Shown: positions 44,798-54,680 of the stretch, piece by piece
Position numbering within the stretch: position 1 is the first letter of the stretch
Layout of the letters: each line of letters opens with the position of its first letter
Assembly (NCBI RefSeq): GCF_023156505.1
Contig: NZ_JALNMJ010000004.1
Location: 124,001 to 188,000, forward strand
DNA from: Roseibium sediminicola
GTDB lineage: Bacteria > Pseudomonadota > Alphaproteobacteria > Rhizobiales > Stappiaceae
Direction: 5' to 3'
DNA length: 64,000 nt
Position numbers and translations under genes: made by a program
Notes under the pieces: generated by a model
The model's database searches: none
What the model saw: only the letters and a program-made list of their open reading frames with translations
Told to the model about the DNA's origin: nothing

Positions 44798-47700
44798 TTG
44801 TCTGTGGCGTCGCTTACCTCCGATATCGATATTCTTGGTTATTCCACCCGCCTTCCGGGAGCCAAAGATTCTGCCGAATTTTGGTCGCTTCTGAAAAACG
44901 GTGAATGTGCGGTCACCTCCGTTTCCGAAGATCGCTGGCCGCTGGCAAGATTTGGTCACCCCACCCAAAGCACCTCAGGCAAAACCTACACATGGGCTGC
45001 AGGTCAGCTTGACGATGTCTGGGGATTTGATCCGGCCTTTTTCGGCATTTCCCCGCGGGAGGCCGTCCAGATGGACCCTCAGCAGCGTCTCTTGCTGCAG
45101 CTCGTCTGGGAGGCCCTTGAACACGCCAATATCCGCCCGAGCGATCTGGCTGGAACGACGACCGGCGTTTATGTCGGAGCGTCTTCGCTGGACTATCACC
45201 ATCGCTTTCTCGTCGATCCGGCGATGGCGGACATGCAGTTCATGACGGGCAACACCCTGTCAATCGTCTCAAATAGAATTTCCTACATCTACGACCTGCG
45301 CGGCCCGAGCTTCACCGTCGACACCGCCTGTTCGTCATCCATCGTTGCTCTCCATGAAGCCGTGTCGGCCATTGAAAGCGGCCAGATCGATACCGCAATC
45401 GTATGCGGAGTCAGCCTGCTGCTGAGCCCGTTTGCCTTTGTCGGTTTCTCCCGTGCAACCATGCTGTCTCCGACGGGCCTGTGTCAGGCCTTCGACGCCA
45501 ATGGCGACGGTTACGTCAGATCCGAAGGCGGCGCGGTGCTGGTCTTGCGTGCCGCGCGGGCCGGATTGCCGAAAGGCGCAAAAAGCCACGGCAAATTGCT
45601 GGCGACCGGCATCAACGCGGATGGCCGGACCGTCGGCCTGTCCTTGCCGTCCCCATACGCGCAGGCCGATCTGCTGCGCGAAATCTACGAAGGGCTCGAC
45701 ATCGACCCGTCCGCGCTCGCTTTTGTCGAGGCGCACGGAACCGGTACGCGCGTCGGCGACCCGGCCGAAGCGGATGCTCTTGGACGGGTGATTGGCCAGA
45801 AACGCAGCGACGCCTTGCCGATCGGTTCGGTGAAAACGAATATCGGCCATCTGGAGCCGGTATCGGGCCTCGTCGGTCTGATCAAGTCGGTCATGGCCCT
45901 GCGCGAAGACCTTCTGCCGAAGTCTCTGCATTTCCGGACCCCGAACCCCGACATTCCATTCGAAGACCTGAACCTGAAGGTGGCCGGCAGGGCCATCGAA
46001 CTGCAGCGTACCAGCAACCGTCGTCTGGCCGGCGTCAACTCCTTCGGCTTCGGCGGCACGAATGCGCATGCCGTGATCGGTGACGCAGACCCCGTGGCCG
46101 AGGAAAGTTCGTCCACGTCCAGCGAAGCGCCGCTGGTCCTCAGTGCCCGCTCGACAGGTGCCTTGAAGGATCTGGCTGCCCGCTATGCCGACCAGCTGGA
46201 CAGCGCTTCGGACGAGCTCGCAGGTGACGTGATTGCCACCAGCGCCCATGCCAGGGACCTGCTTTCGGAACGCCTGGTGGTGCTTGGAAAGTCCAGGGAA
46301 GAAAAGCTCGCGGCTCTGCGGACCTTTTCCGAGGAAGGCGAAGATCTGCCGGATCTGGTGTCCGGCAGCATCATCAAGCCCGAAGCCAAGATCGGATTTG
46401 TTTTCTCCGGCAACGGCTCGCAATGGGCCGGTATGGGTCAGGAAGCCTACCAGGCCGACGCGGATTTCCGCAAAGCTTTCGACAATGTCGACAAGCTGTT
46501 CATGGCCCTTAGTGGCTGGTCGCTGGTTACGACCATGTTCGCGGAAGATCTGGAAGCGGATCTTGAGCGCTCCGAGATCGCGCAGCCCCTGCTGTTTGCG
46601 ATTCAGGTCGGGATTGTCGAATCGCTGCGCGCGCGCGGCATAACCGCCGACGGAACCACCGGCCACTCGGTCGGTGAAGTCGCCGCGGCCTGGTGTTCGG
46701 GCGCTCTCGATCTTGAGCAGGCCGTCCGGGTGATCCGGGCCCGTTCCAGTGAACAGGAGGTCGTCCGCGACCTCGGTTCCATGGCGGCCCTTCTGCAGCC
46801 CGCGGATCTTGCGGTTGCGGCAATCGCGGAAAGCGGATTGCCGCGTCTCGAACTGGCCGCCGACAACAGCCCTCGCAGCGTGACCATTTCCGGTGACAGC
46901 GAAAGTCTGGACGCCTTTGCCAAATTTGCCCGCAAGAAGAAGTGGGCGATGCGCCGGCTCAATCTGGCCTACCCGTATCACAGTGCCCTGGTCGACCTGA
47001 TCGAGAAGCCTCTGCTGGAAGCGCTCGAAGGCCTGGCCCCGAAAGCGCCTGAATTGCCGTTCTATTCGACGGTCACGCCGGGCGAAACCGACATCAGTGT
47101 TTCGGCCGACTATTGGTGGAGCAATGTGCGCCGGCCCGTGCGCTTCGCGGCCGCCGTAGAAAACATGGCGATGGACGACTTTGCCGTGCTGCTTGAAATC
47201 GGTCCCAAGCCGGTTCTGGGCACCTATATAAACGATGTCCTGCGCGCGAAGGGCAAGAAGGCCAAGTTCCTGGAAACGCTGAAGGAACCGTCAAAGAAAG
47301 CGGCAGCGGCTCCCCTCGGCAACCCGCTGGACCGGATCGCGGCGACCATTCTTGCAAACGGTGGCAAAACCAACCTCGAGCAGTATGTTGGCGCGAAGCC
47401 GGCCACGCTTGTGCCGTTGCCCTCCTATCCATGGCAAAACACGGAATTCCGTCCGGAAAACAGCCCGGAACGGGTCGATTTCATGTTCGGCCAGACCTGG
47501 CCTCTGCTTGGCTACCGGCTGCGCCAGGATGCCGCCGAGTGGTTCAACCACATCGACAGCGGATCCCTGGCTTTCCTGAACGATCACAAGGTCGAGGACA
47601 GCGTCGTCTTCCCGGCAGCCGGCTACATCGAGATGAGCCTCAGGGCCGCCTTGCGCTGGTCCCGGAACGACCAGATTGAACTGCGCGATTTCGACATCCT

Positions 47701-50700
47701 GCGGCCGCTGGTGATCGAGGGCGACGAGATCTGGGAAACGCAGGTCCGGATTTCACCGGACGATCATGTGGTGGAAATTCTGTCCCGGCCGCGCCTTTCG
47801 GACAATGACTGGTCGCTGAACGCCCGCGGCACATTCATGACTCCGTCGACCACGACGCGTTCTCCTTGGCTGAAGGAAAACTCGGAAACCGTGGCCGAGC
47901 TGGATCACGTGGCGCTTTACGAGCTCACGAAAACCTTCGGGCTCAATTACGGTCCGGCGTTCCGGCGTGCCGACAAGGTTGTCAAGCATTCCAAGACCAG
48001 CGCGACGGTGACTCTGCTCGCGCAGGACGAATGCATTTCGAAATATCCCTTCTCGCTGTGCCCGACCCTTGTGGACTCGGGCTTCCACGGGCTGTTCGCG
48101 CTGCTAGACGGCGTCGAAAACGTCCCCCAGAACACCTCCTTCCTGCCGATCCGCATGGGCGCGCTGCGTCTTCTGGCGCCCGAAACCCATCCGGCGTCGG
48201 TACGCATCGAAGTCACCAAGGCCTCGCCGCGCTCGATCGAGGCAAGCTTCGAATTCCTGGGCGAAGACGGCCTGGTGGTCGCGCGGTTGACCAAGGCCCG
48301 ATTCAAGTCGGTTTCTCTTGGCCAAGACACACGTCCCGACGACCTGGTCTATCGCCAGATCGCGACCATTCTGCCGGAACGCGACCGCGTTTCGCCGCTG
48401 GACGACAGCTACCGGGGACTTCAGGCACTGGCGGCCAAGCTGGACCTGGCCGGTTCGGAAGATCAGGAGCTCGACGACAGCCGCGTGCTGATCGAGGCTC
48501 TTGGCCGGACCATCGTGCACCAGACACTGTTCGATCTTTACGGCGACGGCCAGCTTGTCCTGCAGAACCTGGTCGAGGCGGAAACCTTGCACGAAAGCGC
48601 GGTTCCGCTCGCGGCAAGCATGCTGAATTGGCTCACCGAGAGTGGTCTTTGCGAGGAAGGCGACGACGGCTACCAGCTGACGGATCCGTCTGGCAATCCA
48701 TCCGCGTCCCAACTGTTGCAGGCGCTGACGGACGGCGGCGGCGAGCATATCGCCGAAGCCGCTCTGCTCGCACGCCTCTGGACGGGCTTGAGCGATGTCT
48801 TGCGCACCGGGCTCGTGGAGACTGCCGGCCAGGAATACGCTTCCAGCCTTTTCGAAGCCTACCGGTCGTCCTCCCCCGGCAAGCGAGCGCTTTCAGCTGC
48901 CCTGAGAGCTTCTGTCGAGACCTTGATCGGCGACTGGCCGGCCACCCAGGCTCTTCGTGTCTTGCTTGTTGGCGCCACCGGTGGCCTTGCGTCTTCCATC
49001 GACGCCCTGCTCGATCCGACCTACATGGCGCTCGTTGTCACCGATGCGAGCGCATCTGCGGTCGGCCGCGGCGAACGCCTTTGGCAGGGAAGCTCGGCTA
49101 CGGCCTTCGTCGAACCGACGGAAGCCGATTTCACCTTTGAGAACCACTTCGACATCGTCCTGTTCGACACGTCACTCGCTGAGTTCGACACCGATACACT
49201 GAAGCGTCTTGCCCGTTCCATGGTAGCGGGCGGCGTCATGCTGGGCGCGGAAGCCTTGCCGCATCCGTTGACGGATCTGATCATGGGTGTGGGCGCCGAT
49301 TGGTGGAGCGAAAGCGCAAGCGCAGAATTCCCCGTGTCCAAGCAGCAATCCGACTGGACAAAGTCGCTCGAGACCGCCGGTCTGCGTTGCGTGGAAACAC
49401 TGCCGCTCAAGAGCCTGCTGATTGAGGCCGACCTTATCAGTGCCCGGGCTGTCGAGACCCAGGACGCTCAGACCGAAGTTGACGCGGAAGAAGGCGAGCA
49501 GACGGAAAACCTGCAGAAATCCTATCTTCTTCTGACGGATTCCGAGGGCCCTGCACATCGCCTGGCCGAAGGTTTGAAGGCCTGCCTGGAGCGCACCGGC
49601 CATAGGGCGACATTGCTCGTCCCCGGCGATGTTACCGAGCAACTCGGCGACAATATCTGGAGCGCGGCGCTGGATGCCGATCGTCAATCGGAAGAGGCGG
49701 ATGAGGCACTTAACACGCTGCTGAAGGAACACAACGGCCGGGTGGTCCATCTCCTCGGCGCCTATGCAAAACCGGGCAACGCACTGGCCACGGTGGATTC
49801 GCGCGCCTATAGCCTGATGGCGATCCTGAAAGCGCTTGGCGCCGACAGCGGTGAAGTGTCCCTGCTCGCCCCCGCGGGTGCCCAGGACATTGCCGGCGGC
49901 AAGGCTGCCGCGCCGGACCAGGCCGGTATCTGGGCCTTCGGCCGCGTCGTGATGAACGAATACCCTGACGCGAACCTGAAGCTGATCGACGTGTCTCCGG
50001 ACCTTGAGCCCGGGATCGCAGCGGCGCGAGTCGCTGACGAAATCCTCACCATGAATGGCGAACGGGAGATTGTGCTGGACAGCAAGACGCGCTCCGGCAT
50101 CCGTCTCCTGAGCGGTGGTGTCCTTTCCGACACAAACCTGCCCGAAGGCGCCAGCCCGGCCATGCGGCTGGACATTCTGCGCCAGGGTTCGCTTGACCAG
50201 CTGGCCTGGCAGGCCGTCGAACGCAAGCCGATCGCGGGCAAGGATGTCGAGATCGCCGTTGAAGCCAGCGGCCTGAACTTCCGCGATGTCATGTGGGCGC
50301 TTGGCCTGCTTCCGGAAGAAGCCCTGGAAGACGGTTTTGCGGGCCCGACCCTCGGCATGGAGTGCTGCGGACATGTGGTTTCCGTCGGACCGGATGTGAC
50401 CAGGTTCCAACCGGGCGACAAGGTGATCACGTTCGCACCGGCCTGTTTCGCGACCCATGTCACGGTGGACGAAAGCGGCTGTGCGCCGATGCCGAGCACC
50501 GTGTCTGCCGAGGAAGCCGCCACCATTCCGGTGACTTTCCTGACCGCCTATTACGCCCTGGTGCATCTTGCCGAGCTTTCCGAAGGCGATACGGTGCTGA
50601 TCCATGGCGGTGCCGGCGGTGTCGGTCTTGCTGCTCTGCAAATCGCCAAGTGGCGCGGCGCGAAAATCATCGCGACCGCCGGATCCGAGGACAAGCGCAA

Positions 50701-52417
50701 CACGCTGTCGCTTCTCGGCGCCGACGTGGTGCTCGATTCCCGCAGCCTTGCCTTCGTAGATGCCGTCATGGCGGAAACGGGTGGCGAAGGGGTCGATGTG
50801 GTGCTGAACTCGCTGTTCGGCGAGGCGATGGAGCGCAGCATTGATGTTCTGAAACCCTTCGGACGGTTCCTGGAACTTGGCAAACGCGACTATTACGGCA
50901 ACACCCGCATCGGTTTGCGCCCCTTCCGGCAGAACCTGACCTATTTCGGCATCGATGCCGACCAGCTGCTGACCCGCCAGCCGAAGCTTGCAGAGGCGCT
51001 GTTCGTCAAGCTGGTGGAGCTGTTCGAGGACGGCACACTCCGTCCGCTTCCGCACCGTGTGTTCGAAGCACCGGATGTGGTCGACGCGTTCCGCCTGATG
51101 CAGCAGGCCGGCCATATCGGCAAGATCGTCATTCGGCCACCCGAAGCGCCGGAATCTGTGCCGGCAGCGCGTGAAATCGCGTTTGACAGCAACGCTGTTT
51201 ATCTGATTGCCGGCGGTTTTGGTGGATTTGGCGCAGCGCTGTTGCACCGACTGGCCGATCACGGTGCGACCTCACTGGCCGTGCTCAGCCGCCGTGGCGA
51301 CAGCAGTGACGAGGCGCAACAGGTCATCGCCGAGCTTGCCGAACGCGGTGTCTCCGTCAAAGGCTATGCTTGCGACATCACCGACGTTGCCGCCATCAAG
51401 ACGGCGCTTGCCGCGATCCGCGCTGACGGCAAGCCACTGAAGGGTGTCTTCCACACCGCCATGGTGCTGAACGACGTTCTGCTTGCCAATATGGATCACA
51501 ACGGATTGACCAGCGTTCTGGCACCGAAGATTCAGGGCGCGGAACTGCTCGATCAGTTGACTGCGGACGATCCGCTTGACCACTTCGTCCTGTATTCGTC
51601 CGCGACGACGCTTGTCGGCAACCCCGGCCAGGCGAACTATGTCGCTGCCAACGGTTATCTGGAAGGCCTGGCCCGAAAGCGCCGGTCCGAAGGCAGGCCG
51701 GCTCTGGCCGTCGCCTGGGGCGCCATTTCCGATGCCGGTTATCTTGCCCGCAACGAAGACGTCAACGATTTGCTGTCGCGCAAGCTCGGCCGCCATGCCC
51801 TCACGGCAAAAGAGGCGCTCGACGGCCTGATGGCACTTATGGCGCTCCCGGATGGGACCGACGTCCAGCACGCGGCCCTTGGCTATGCCCGTATCGACTG
51901 GCAGGCTGCCCGCAAGGATCTCGCGCTGGTCGGCACGCCTCTTGTCAGCCTGCTGGGCCTCGGAGATGAGGACGATGCCGGTGCGGATGGCGTGATCGAT
52001 CTGGCGGCCATGCTGGAAGGTATGGATCAGGTCACCGCGGCGCAAACGGTTGCCAAGCTGCTGGCTGCTGAAATCGGCAAGATCCTTCGGATTGCACCGG
52101 AGGAAATCGACCCGCACAAGCCGCTGTCGGACATTGGTATGGACTCGCTGATGGCGCTGGAGCTGCGCATGAGCGCAGAACGCCAGCTGGGCATCGACAT
52201 TCCGCTGATGTCGCTCGCCAACGGCGCAACGCTGATTGATCTGTCCGGACGTGTTGCCAATCGCGTTCTGGGAGAGGAAAATGCGTCGGGCATCTCCGAC
52301 GAGACTCAGCAGCTCGCAAGCCTGCATATGGACGACAACCGGCCGGAAACGGAAGATCTGTCCGACGTTGCCGCAGAAGTTGAGAACAAGAGCCGGGAAC
52401 TCGGGTCCTTCCTGTAA
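44798..52417 (+). CDS. rkpA: RkpA-like reducing type I polyketide/fatty acid synthase
   Basis: A 2539-residue synthase. Domains in order: KS (about 5-430; Cys178, His313, His351), AT (about 530-830; GHSVGE with Ser624), DH (about 905-1180; His930 and Asp1093), a degenerate methyltransferase-like region (about 1190-1640), a structural pseudo-KR (to about 1780), ER (about 1790-2115; HGGAGGVG at 1939), KR (about 2120-2330; GGFGGFG, Ser2268, Tyr2281) and ACP (about 2380-2480; GMDSL with Ser2450). All reducing sites look intact, so a saturated chain is expected. There is no thioesterase. The layout and the following rkpG-like gene match Sinorhizobium meliloti RkpA, needed for capsular (K) polysaccharide. 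The start is TTG 44798 or GTG 44804. Confidence 0.9.
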   Translation: MSVASLTSDIDILGYSTRLPGAKDSAEFWSLLKNGECAVTSVSEDRWPLARFGHPTQSTSGKTYTWAAGQLDDVWGFDPAFFGISPREAVQMDPQQRLLLQLVWEALEHANIRPSDLAGTTTGVYVGASSLDYHHRFLVDPAMADMQFMTGNTLSIVSNRISYIYDLRGPSFTVDTACSSSIVALHEAVSAIESGQIDTAIVCGVSLLLSPFAFVGFSRATMLSPTGLCQAFDANGDGYVRSEGGAVLVLRAARAGLPKGAKSHGKLLATGINADGRTVGLSLPSPYAQADLLREIYEGLDIDPSALAFVEAHGTGTRVGDPAEADALGRVIGQKRSDALPIGSVKTNIGHLEPVSGLVGLIKSVMALREDLLPKSLHFRTPNPDIPFEDLNLKVAGRAIELQRTSNRRLAGVNSFGFGGTNAHAVIGDADPVAEESSSTSSEAPLVLSARSTGALKDLAARYADQLDSASDELAGDVIATSAHARDLLSERLVVLGKSREEKLAALRTFSEEGEDLPDLVSGSIIKPEAKIGFVFSGNGSQWAGMGQEAYQADADFRKAFDNVDKLFMALSGWSLVTTMFAEDLEADLERSEIAQPLLFAIQVGIVESLRARGITADGTTGHSVGEVAAAWCSGALDLEQAVRVIRARSSEQEVVRDLGSMAALLQPADLAVAAIAESGLPRLELAADNSPRSVTISGDSESLDAFAKFARKKKWAMRRLNLAYPYHSALVDLIEKPLLEALEGLAPKAPELPFYSTVTPGETDISVSADYWWSNVRRPVRFAAAVENMAMDDFAVLLEIGPKPVLGTYINDVLRAKGKKAKFLETLKEPSKKAAAAPLGNPLDRIAATILANGGKTNLEQYVGAKPATLVPLPSYPWQNTEFRPENSPERVDFMFGQTWPLLGYRLRQDAAEWFNHIDSGSLAFLNDHKVEDSVVFPAAGYIEMSLRAALRWSRNDQIELRDFDILRPLVIEGDEIWETQVRISPDDHVVEILSRPRLSDNDWSLNARGTFMTPSTTTRSPWLKENSETVAELDHVALYELTKTFGLNYGPAFRRADKVVKHSKTSATVTLLAQDECISKYPFSLCPTLVDSGFHGLFALLDGVENVPQNTSFLPIRMGALRLLAPETHPASVRIEVTKASPRSIEASFEFLGEDGLVVARLTKARFKSVSLGQDTRPDDLVYRQIATILPERDRVSPLDDSYRGLQALAAKLDLAGSEDQELDDSRVLIEALGRTIVHQTLFDLYGDGQLVLQNLVEAETLHESAVPLAASMLNWLTESGLCEEGDDGYQLTDPSGNPSASQLLQALTDGGGEHIAEAALLARLWTGLSDVLRTGLVETAGQEYASSLFEAYRSSSPGKRALSAALRASVETLIGDWPATQALRVLLVGATGGLASSIDALLDPTYMALVVTDASASAVGRGERLWQGSSATAFVEPTEADFTFENHFDIVLFDTSLAEFDTDTLKRLARSMVAGGVMLGAEALPHPLTDLIMGVGADWWSESASAEFPVSKQQSDWTKSLETAGLRCVETLPLKSLLIEADLISARAVETQDAQTEVDAEEGEQTENLQKSYLLLTDSEGPAHRLAEGLKACLERTGHRATLLVPGDVTEQLGDNIWSAALDADRQSEEADEALNTLLKEHNGRVVHLLGAYAKPGNALATVDSRAYSLMAILKALGADSGEVSLLAPAGAQDIAGGKAAAPDQAGIWAFGRVVMNEYPDANLKLIDVSPDLEPGIAAARVADEILTMNGEREIVLDSKTRSGIRLLSGGVLSDTNLPEGASPAMRLDILRQGSLDQLAWQAVERKPIAGKDVEIAVEASGLNFRDVMWALGLLPEEALEDGFAGPTLGMECCGHVVSVGPDVTRFQPGDKVITFAPACFATHVTVDESGCAPMPSTVSAEEAATIPVTFLTAYYALVHLAELSEGDTVLIHGGAGGVGLAALQIAKWRGAKIIATAGSEDKRNTLSLLGADVVLDSRSLAFVDAVMAETGGEGVDVVLNSLFGEAMERSIDVLKPFGRFLELGKRDYYGNTRIGLRPFRQNLTYFGIDADQLLTRQPKLAEALFVKLVELFEDGTLRPLPHRVFEAPDVVDAFRLMQQAGHIGKIVIRPPEAPESVPAAREIAFDSNAVYLIAGGFGGFGAALLHRLADHGATSLAVLSRRGDSSDEAQQVIAELAERGVSVKGYACDITDVAAIKTALAAIRADGKPLKGVFHTAMVLNDVLLANMDHNGLTSVLAPKIQGAELLDQLTADDPLDHFVLYSSATTLVGNPGQANYVAANGYLEGLARKRRSEGRPALAVAWGAISDAGYLARNEDVNDLLSRKLGRHALTAKEALDGLMALMALPDGTDVQHAALGYARIDWQAARKDLALVGTPLVSLLGLGDEDDAGADGVIDLAAMLEGMDQVTAAQTVAKLLAAEIGKILRIAPEEIDPHKPLSDIGMDSLMALELRMSAERQLGIDIPLMSLANGATLIDLSGRVANRVLGEENASGISDETQQLASLHMDDNRPETEDLSDVAAEVENKSRELGSFL

Positions 52418-52443
52418 CCGGCGTTATTTAAGGAATAACAGGA

Positions 52444-53802
52444 ATGGGCGCAGATGATCGCGCCAAGCTGATGGACAGCTTGAAAGCCAACCGCCGCTCC
52501 GCACGCGGTCGGGCCGCATCGACCGCGGCCCGGCCTGCTGCTGCCGCACCCAAGCGCAAGGTTTACGACTTCAAGGAACTGCCGCAGGTCAAGCAGCTTC
52601 AGATGCACCGTGCCGCGGCGGACATGATGGGCATCGAAAACCCGTTTTTCCGGCCGCATGACGGCCTGGCCGCAGGCACCAGTGTCATCAACGGTGGCAA
52701 CTACGATAATTTTGCGTCCTACAACTACCTGGGCCTGAACGGACACCCGAAGGTCAACCAGACCGCCAAGGCCTATCTGGACCAATTCGGAACAAGCGTA
52801 TCGGCGAGCCGGATCGTCGCGGGCGAGCGGCCCTTCCACGGGGAACTGGAAGCCGCTCTGGCGCGTATCCACGGTGTGGAATCGTCCATCGTCATGGTGT
52901 CGGGACACGCCACCAACGTGACCACGATCGGCCACATGATGCACAAGGGCGACCTGGTGCTGACCGATGCCTTCGTGCACAACTCGATTGCCGAAGGCGT
53001 TCGGCTGTCCGGCGCCACCCGAATGAATTTCCCCCATGACGATCTGGACGGTCTTGAAAAGATGCTGTCCGATCATCGGCACAAATTCGACAAGGTGCTG
53101 ATTGTTGTCGAGGGGCTCTATTCCATGGACGGGGATTTCCCCGACCTCAGGCGGATCGTGAAGCTGAAGCAGGCCTATGACGCCTGGCTCATGGTCGACG
53201 AAGCCCATTCCATCGGCGTGCTCGGCAAGACCGGCAAGGGCATCGCCGAACACTTTGGCATCGACCCCAATGAGGTCGAGATGTGGATGGGTACGCTCAG
53301 CAAGACATTTTCGTCCTGCGGCGGCTACATCGCCGGGTCCAAAGTCCTGTGCGACTATCTGAAGGTGTCCGCTCCGGGGTTTGTTTTTTCCGTCGGACTG
53401 TCGGCTGCCCTTGCCGGCGCGGCGATTGCCTCCGCCGAGCTGCTGGAGCAGGAACCGGATCGTGTCGAGCGCCTGCAGAAGAACGGCGCCCTGTTCCTGA
53501 AGCTGGCCAAGGAAGCCGGGTTGAACACGGGTCCGAGCGCGGGCTACGCGGTTGTTCCGGTCATTGTCGGCGATTCCGCTGGCGCGGCCACGCTGTCCAA
53601 TCGCTTGCTGGCAAAGGGCATCAACGCCCTGCCGATCATTTTTCCCGCGGTACCCGAAAAGTCTGCGCGGATCCGTTTCTTCATCACCAGCGAGCACACG
53701 GAAGAGCAGATCGCCCGCGCCGTGGAAACAACCGCAGCCGAACTGGACGCCATGCGCGCGGATGGAACGGCCGTCGATCGCCTGATCAAGGCGGCCCGGT
53801 AA
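52444..53802 (+). CDS. rkpG: RkpG-like alpha-oxoamine synthase (serine palmitoyltransferase/AONS family)
   Basis: A 452-residue PLP enzyme. The core shows DEAHSIGVLG near residue 254 (PLP-binding Asp and His) and GTLSKTFSSCGGY with the internal aldimine Lys287, both typical of alpha-oxoamine synthases, which join an acyl thioester to an amino acid with loss of CO2. An N-terminal extension of about 50 residues, basic and Ala-rich, is not found in AONS or KBL and may dock to the synthase ACP. It follows rkpA by 26 bases and is surely co-transcribed. S. meliloti RkpG is the closest named relative I know. The most likely role is release of the RkpA product as an aminoketone. Confidence 0.87.
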   Translation: MGADDRAKLMDSLKANRRSARGRAASTAARPAAAAPKRKVYDFKELPQVKQLQMHRAAADMMGIENPFFRPHDGLAAGTSVINGGNYDNFASYNYLGLNGHPKVNQTAKAYLDQFGTSVSASRIVAGERPFHGELEAALARIHGVESSIVMVSGHATNVTTIGHMMHKGDLVLTDAFVHNSIAEGVRLSGATRMNFPHDDLDGLEKMLSDHRHKFDKVLIVVEGLYSMDGDFPDLRRIVKLKQAYDAWLMVDEAHSIGVLGKTGKGIAEHFGIDPNEVEMWMGTLSKTFSSCGGYIAGSKVLCDYLKVSAPGFVFSVGLSAALAGAAIASAELLEQEPDRVERLQKNGALFLKLAKEAGLNTGPSAGYAVVPVIVGDSAGAATLSNRLLAKGINALPIIFPAVPEKSARIRFFITSEHTEEQIARAVETTAAELDAMRADGTAVDRLIKAAR

Positions 53803-53809
53803 GCCCTTC

Positions 53810-53829
53810 GCGGCGCTCACAAGCGCCGC
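53810..53829. terminator. Hairpin between convergent rkpG- and rkpH-like genes
   Basis: GCGGCGCT (53810-53817) pairs with AGCGCCGC (53822-53829) around CACA, between the two stop codons. The T-runs are weak on both strands, so it may stop transcription only in part. Confidence 0.55.
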
Positions 53830-53837
53830 AGTTTGCT

Positions 53838-54662
53838 TCAGCCGGCATTTTCCTGCCGGCGGTCCGCTTCCCGGTACCTCGGATCCTGCTCGATCTCCAC
53901 ATCAAAGCCGCCCATGAACAGATCGCCGAGCTTTGCCGGCAGGAGGTTCTGAAGGCGGATGCCAAAGGCAAGCAAGAACGGAAAGGCATAGAAGGCCTTG
54001 CGTTTCTCGATTGCTTTGCGCATCAGCTTGGCCGCCCGATCCGCCGGCATTTCGAAAGGCTTAGCACCTTTGTGGCGGGCGGACATCGGTGAGGTGACAA
54101 ATCCCGGGCAAATGATCGTCACGGAAACCCCGAACGGCTTCAGCCAGCCGCGCAGGGAATGGCCATAGGCAATGAGCGCGGCCTTGGTGGCGCTGTAGCT
54201 CGGCATGTCCGGCAATGCCCGCATCCCTGCCAGCGAGGAAATCAGAACCACCTGGCCGCGCCGCCGGGCCTGCATGGCGTCGATGGCGCCGGTCACCGTG
54301 TTGACCACGCCCCGGTAATTGACGTCGATCTGCCGGTCGCTGTCGGCGTCGCTTTCGCGTGTGCGGTTGGGGCCGAGACCAGCGGTCACGCCCGCATTGG
54401 CGATGACCAGGTCAATCGGATGGCGTTTGTCCAGATCCTTCAGGTAGGCGTGAAGGGCATCGCGGTCGCGAATGTCGATTGCCTTGGTCTCGCCGTCGCT
54501 GCCCGCTGCCTTTATTTCCTCCAGCAAGGGCAGCAAACGCGCTTCGTCCCTGGCAATCAGAGCAAAATAGGTTCCGGCACCGGCAAACTCCCGGGCAAGC
54601 GACTGGCCGATCCCGCCGCTTGCGCCGGTCAGCACGATGACCCTGTCTTGAACGCCTGTCAT
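53838..54662 (-). CDS. rkpH: RkpH-like short-chain dehydrogenase/reductase
   Basis: A 274-residue classical SDR. The cofactor motif TGASGGIG is at 12-19, NAG near 89, catalytic Ser142/143, Tyr156 and Lys160. The C-terminal part (about 215-245) is hydrophobic, as in membrane-associated 3-ketosphinganine reductases. It is the last gene of the minus-strand export operon, 18 bases after the kpsC-like gene, and converges with rkpG. The likely reaction is reduction of the 3-keto group made by the RkpG-like enzyme; RkpH of S. meliloti is the named parallel. Confidence 0.86.
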   Translation of the reverse strand: MTGVQDRVIVLTGASGGIGQSLAREFAGAGTYFALIARDEARLLPLLEEIKAAGSDGETKAIDIRDRDALHAYLKDLDKRHPIDLVIANAGVTAGLGPNRTRESDADSDRQIDVNYRGVVNTVTGAIDAMQARRRGQVVLISSLAGMRALPDMPSYSATKAALIAYGHSLRGWLKPFGVSVTIICPGFVTSPMSARHKGAKPFEMPADRAAKLMRKAIEKRKAFYAFPFLLAFGIRLQNLLPAKLGDLFMGGFDVEIEQDPRYREADRRQENAG

Positions 54663-54680
54663 GGCCCGTCCTTCTACTCG

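Noticed and set aside
49172-51262. A 696-codon minus-strand frame opposite the synthase
   Set aside because: It is a shadow of the synthase reading frame without recognisable domains.
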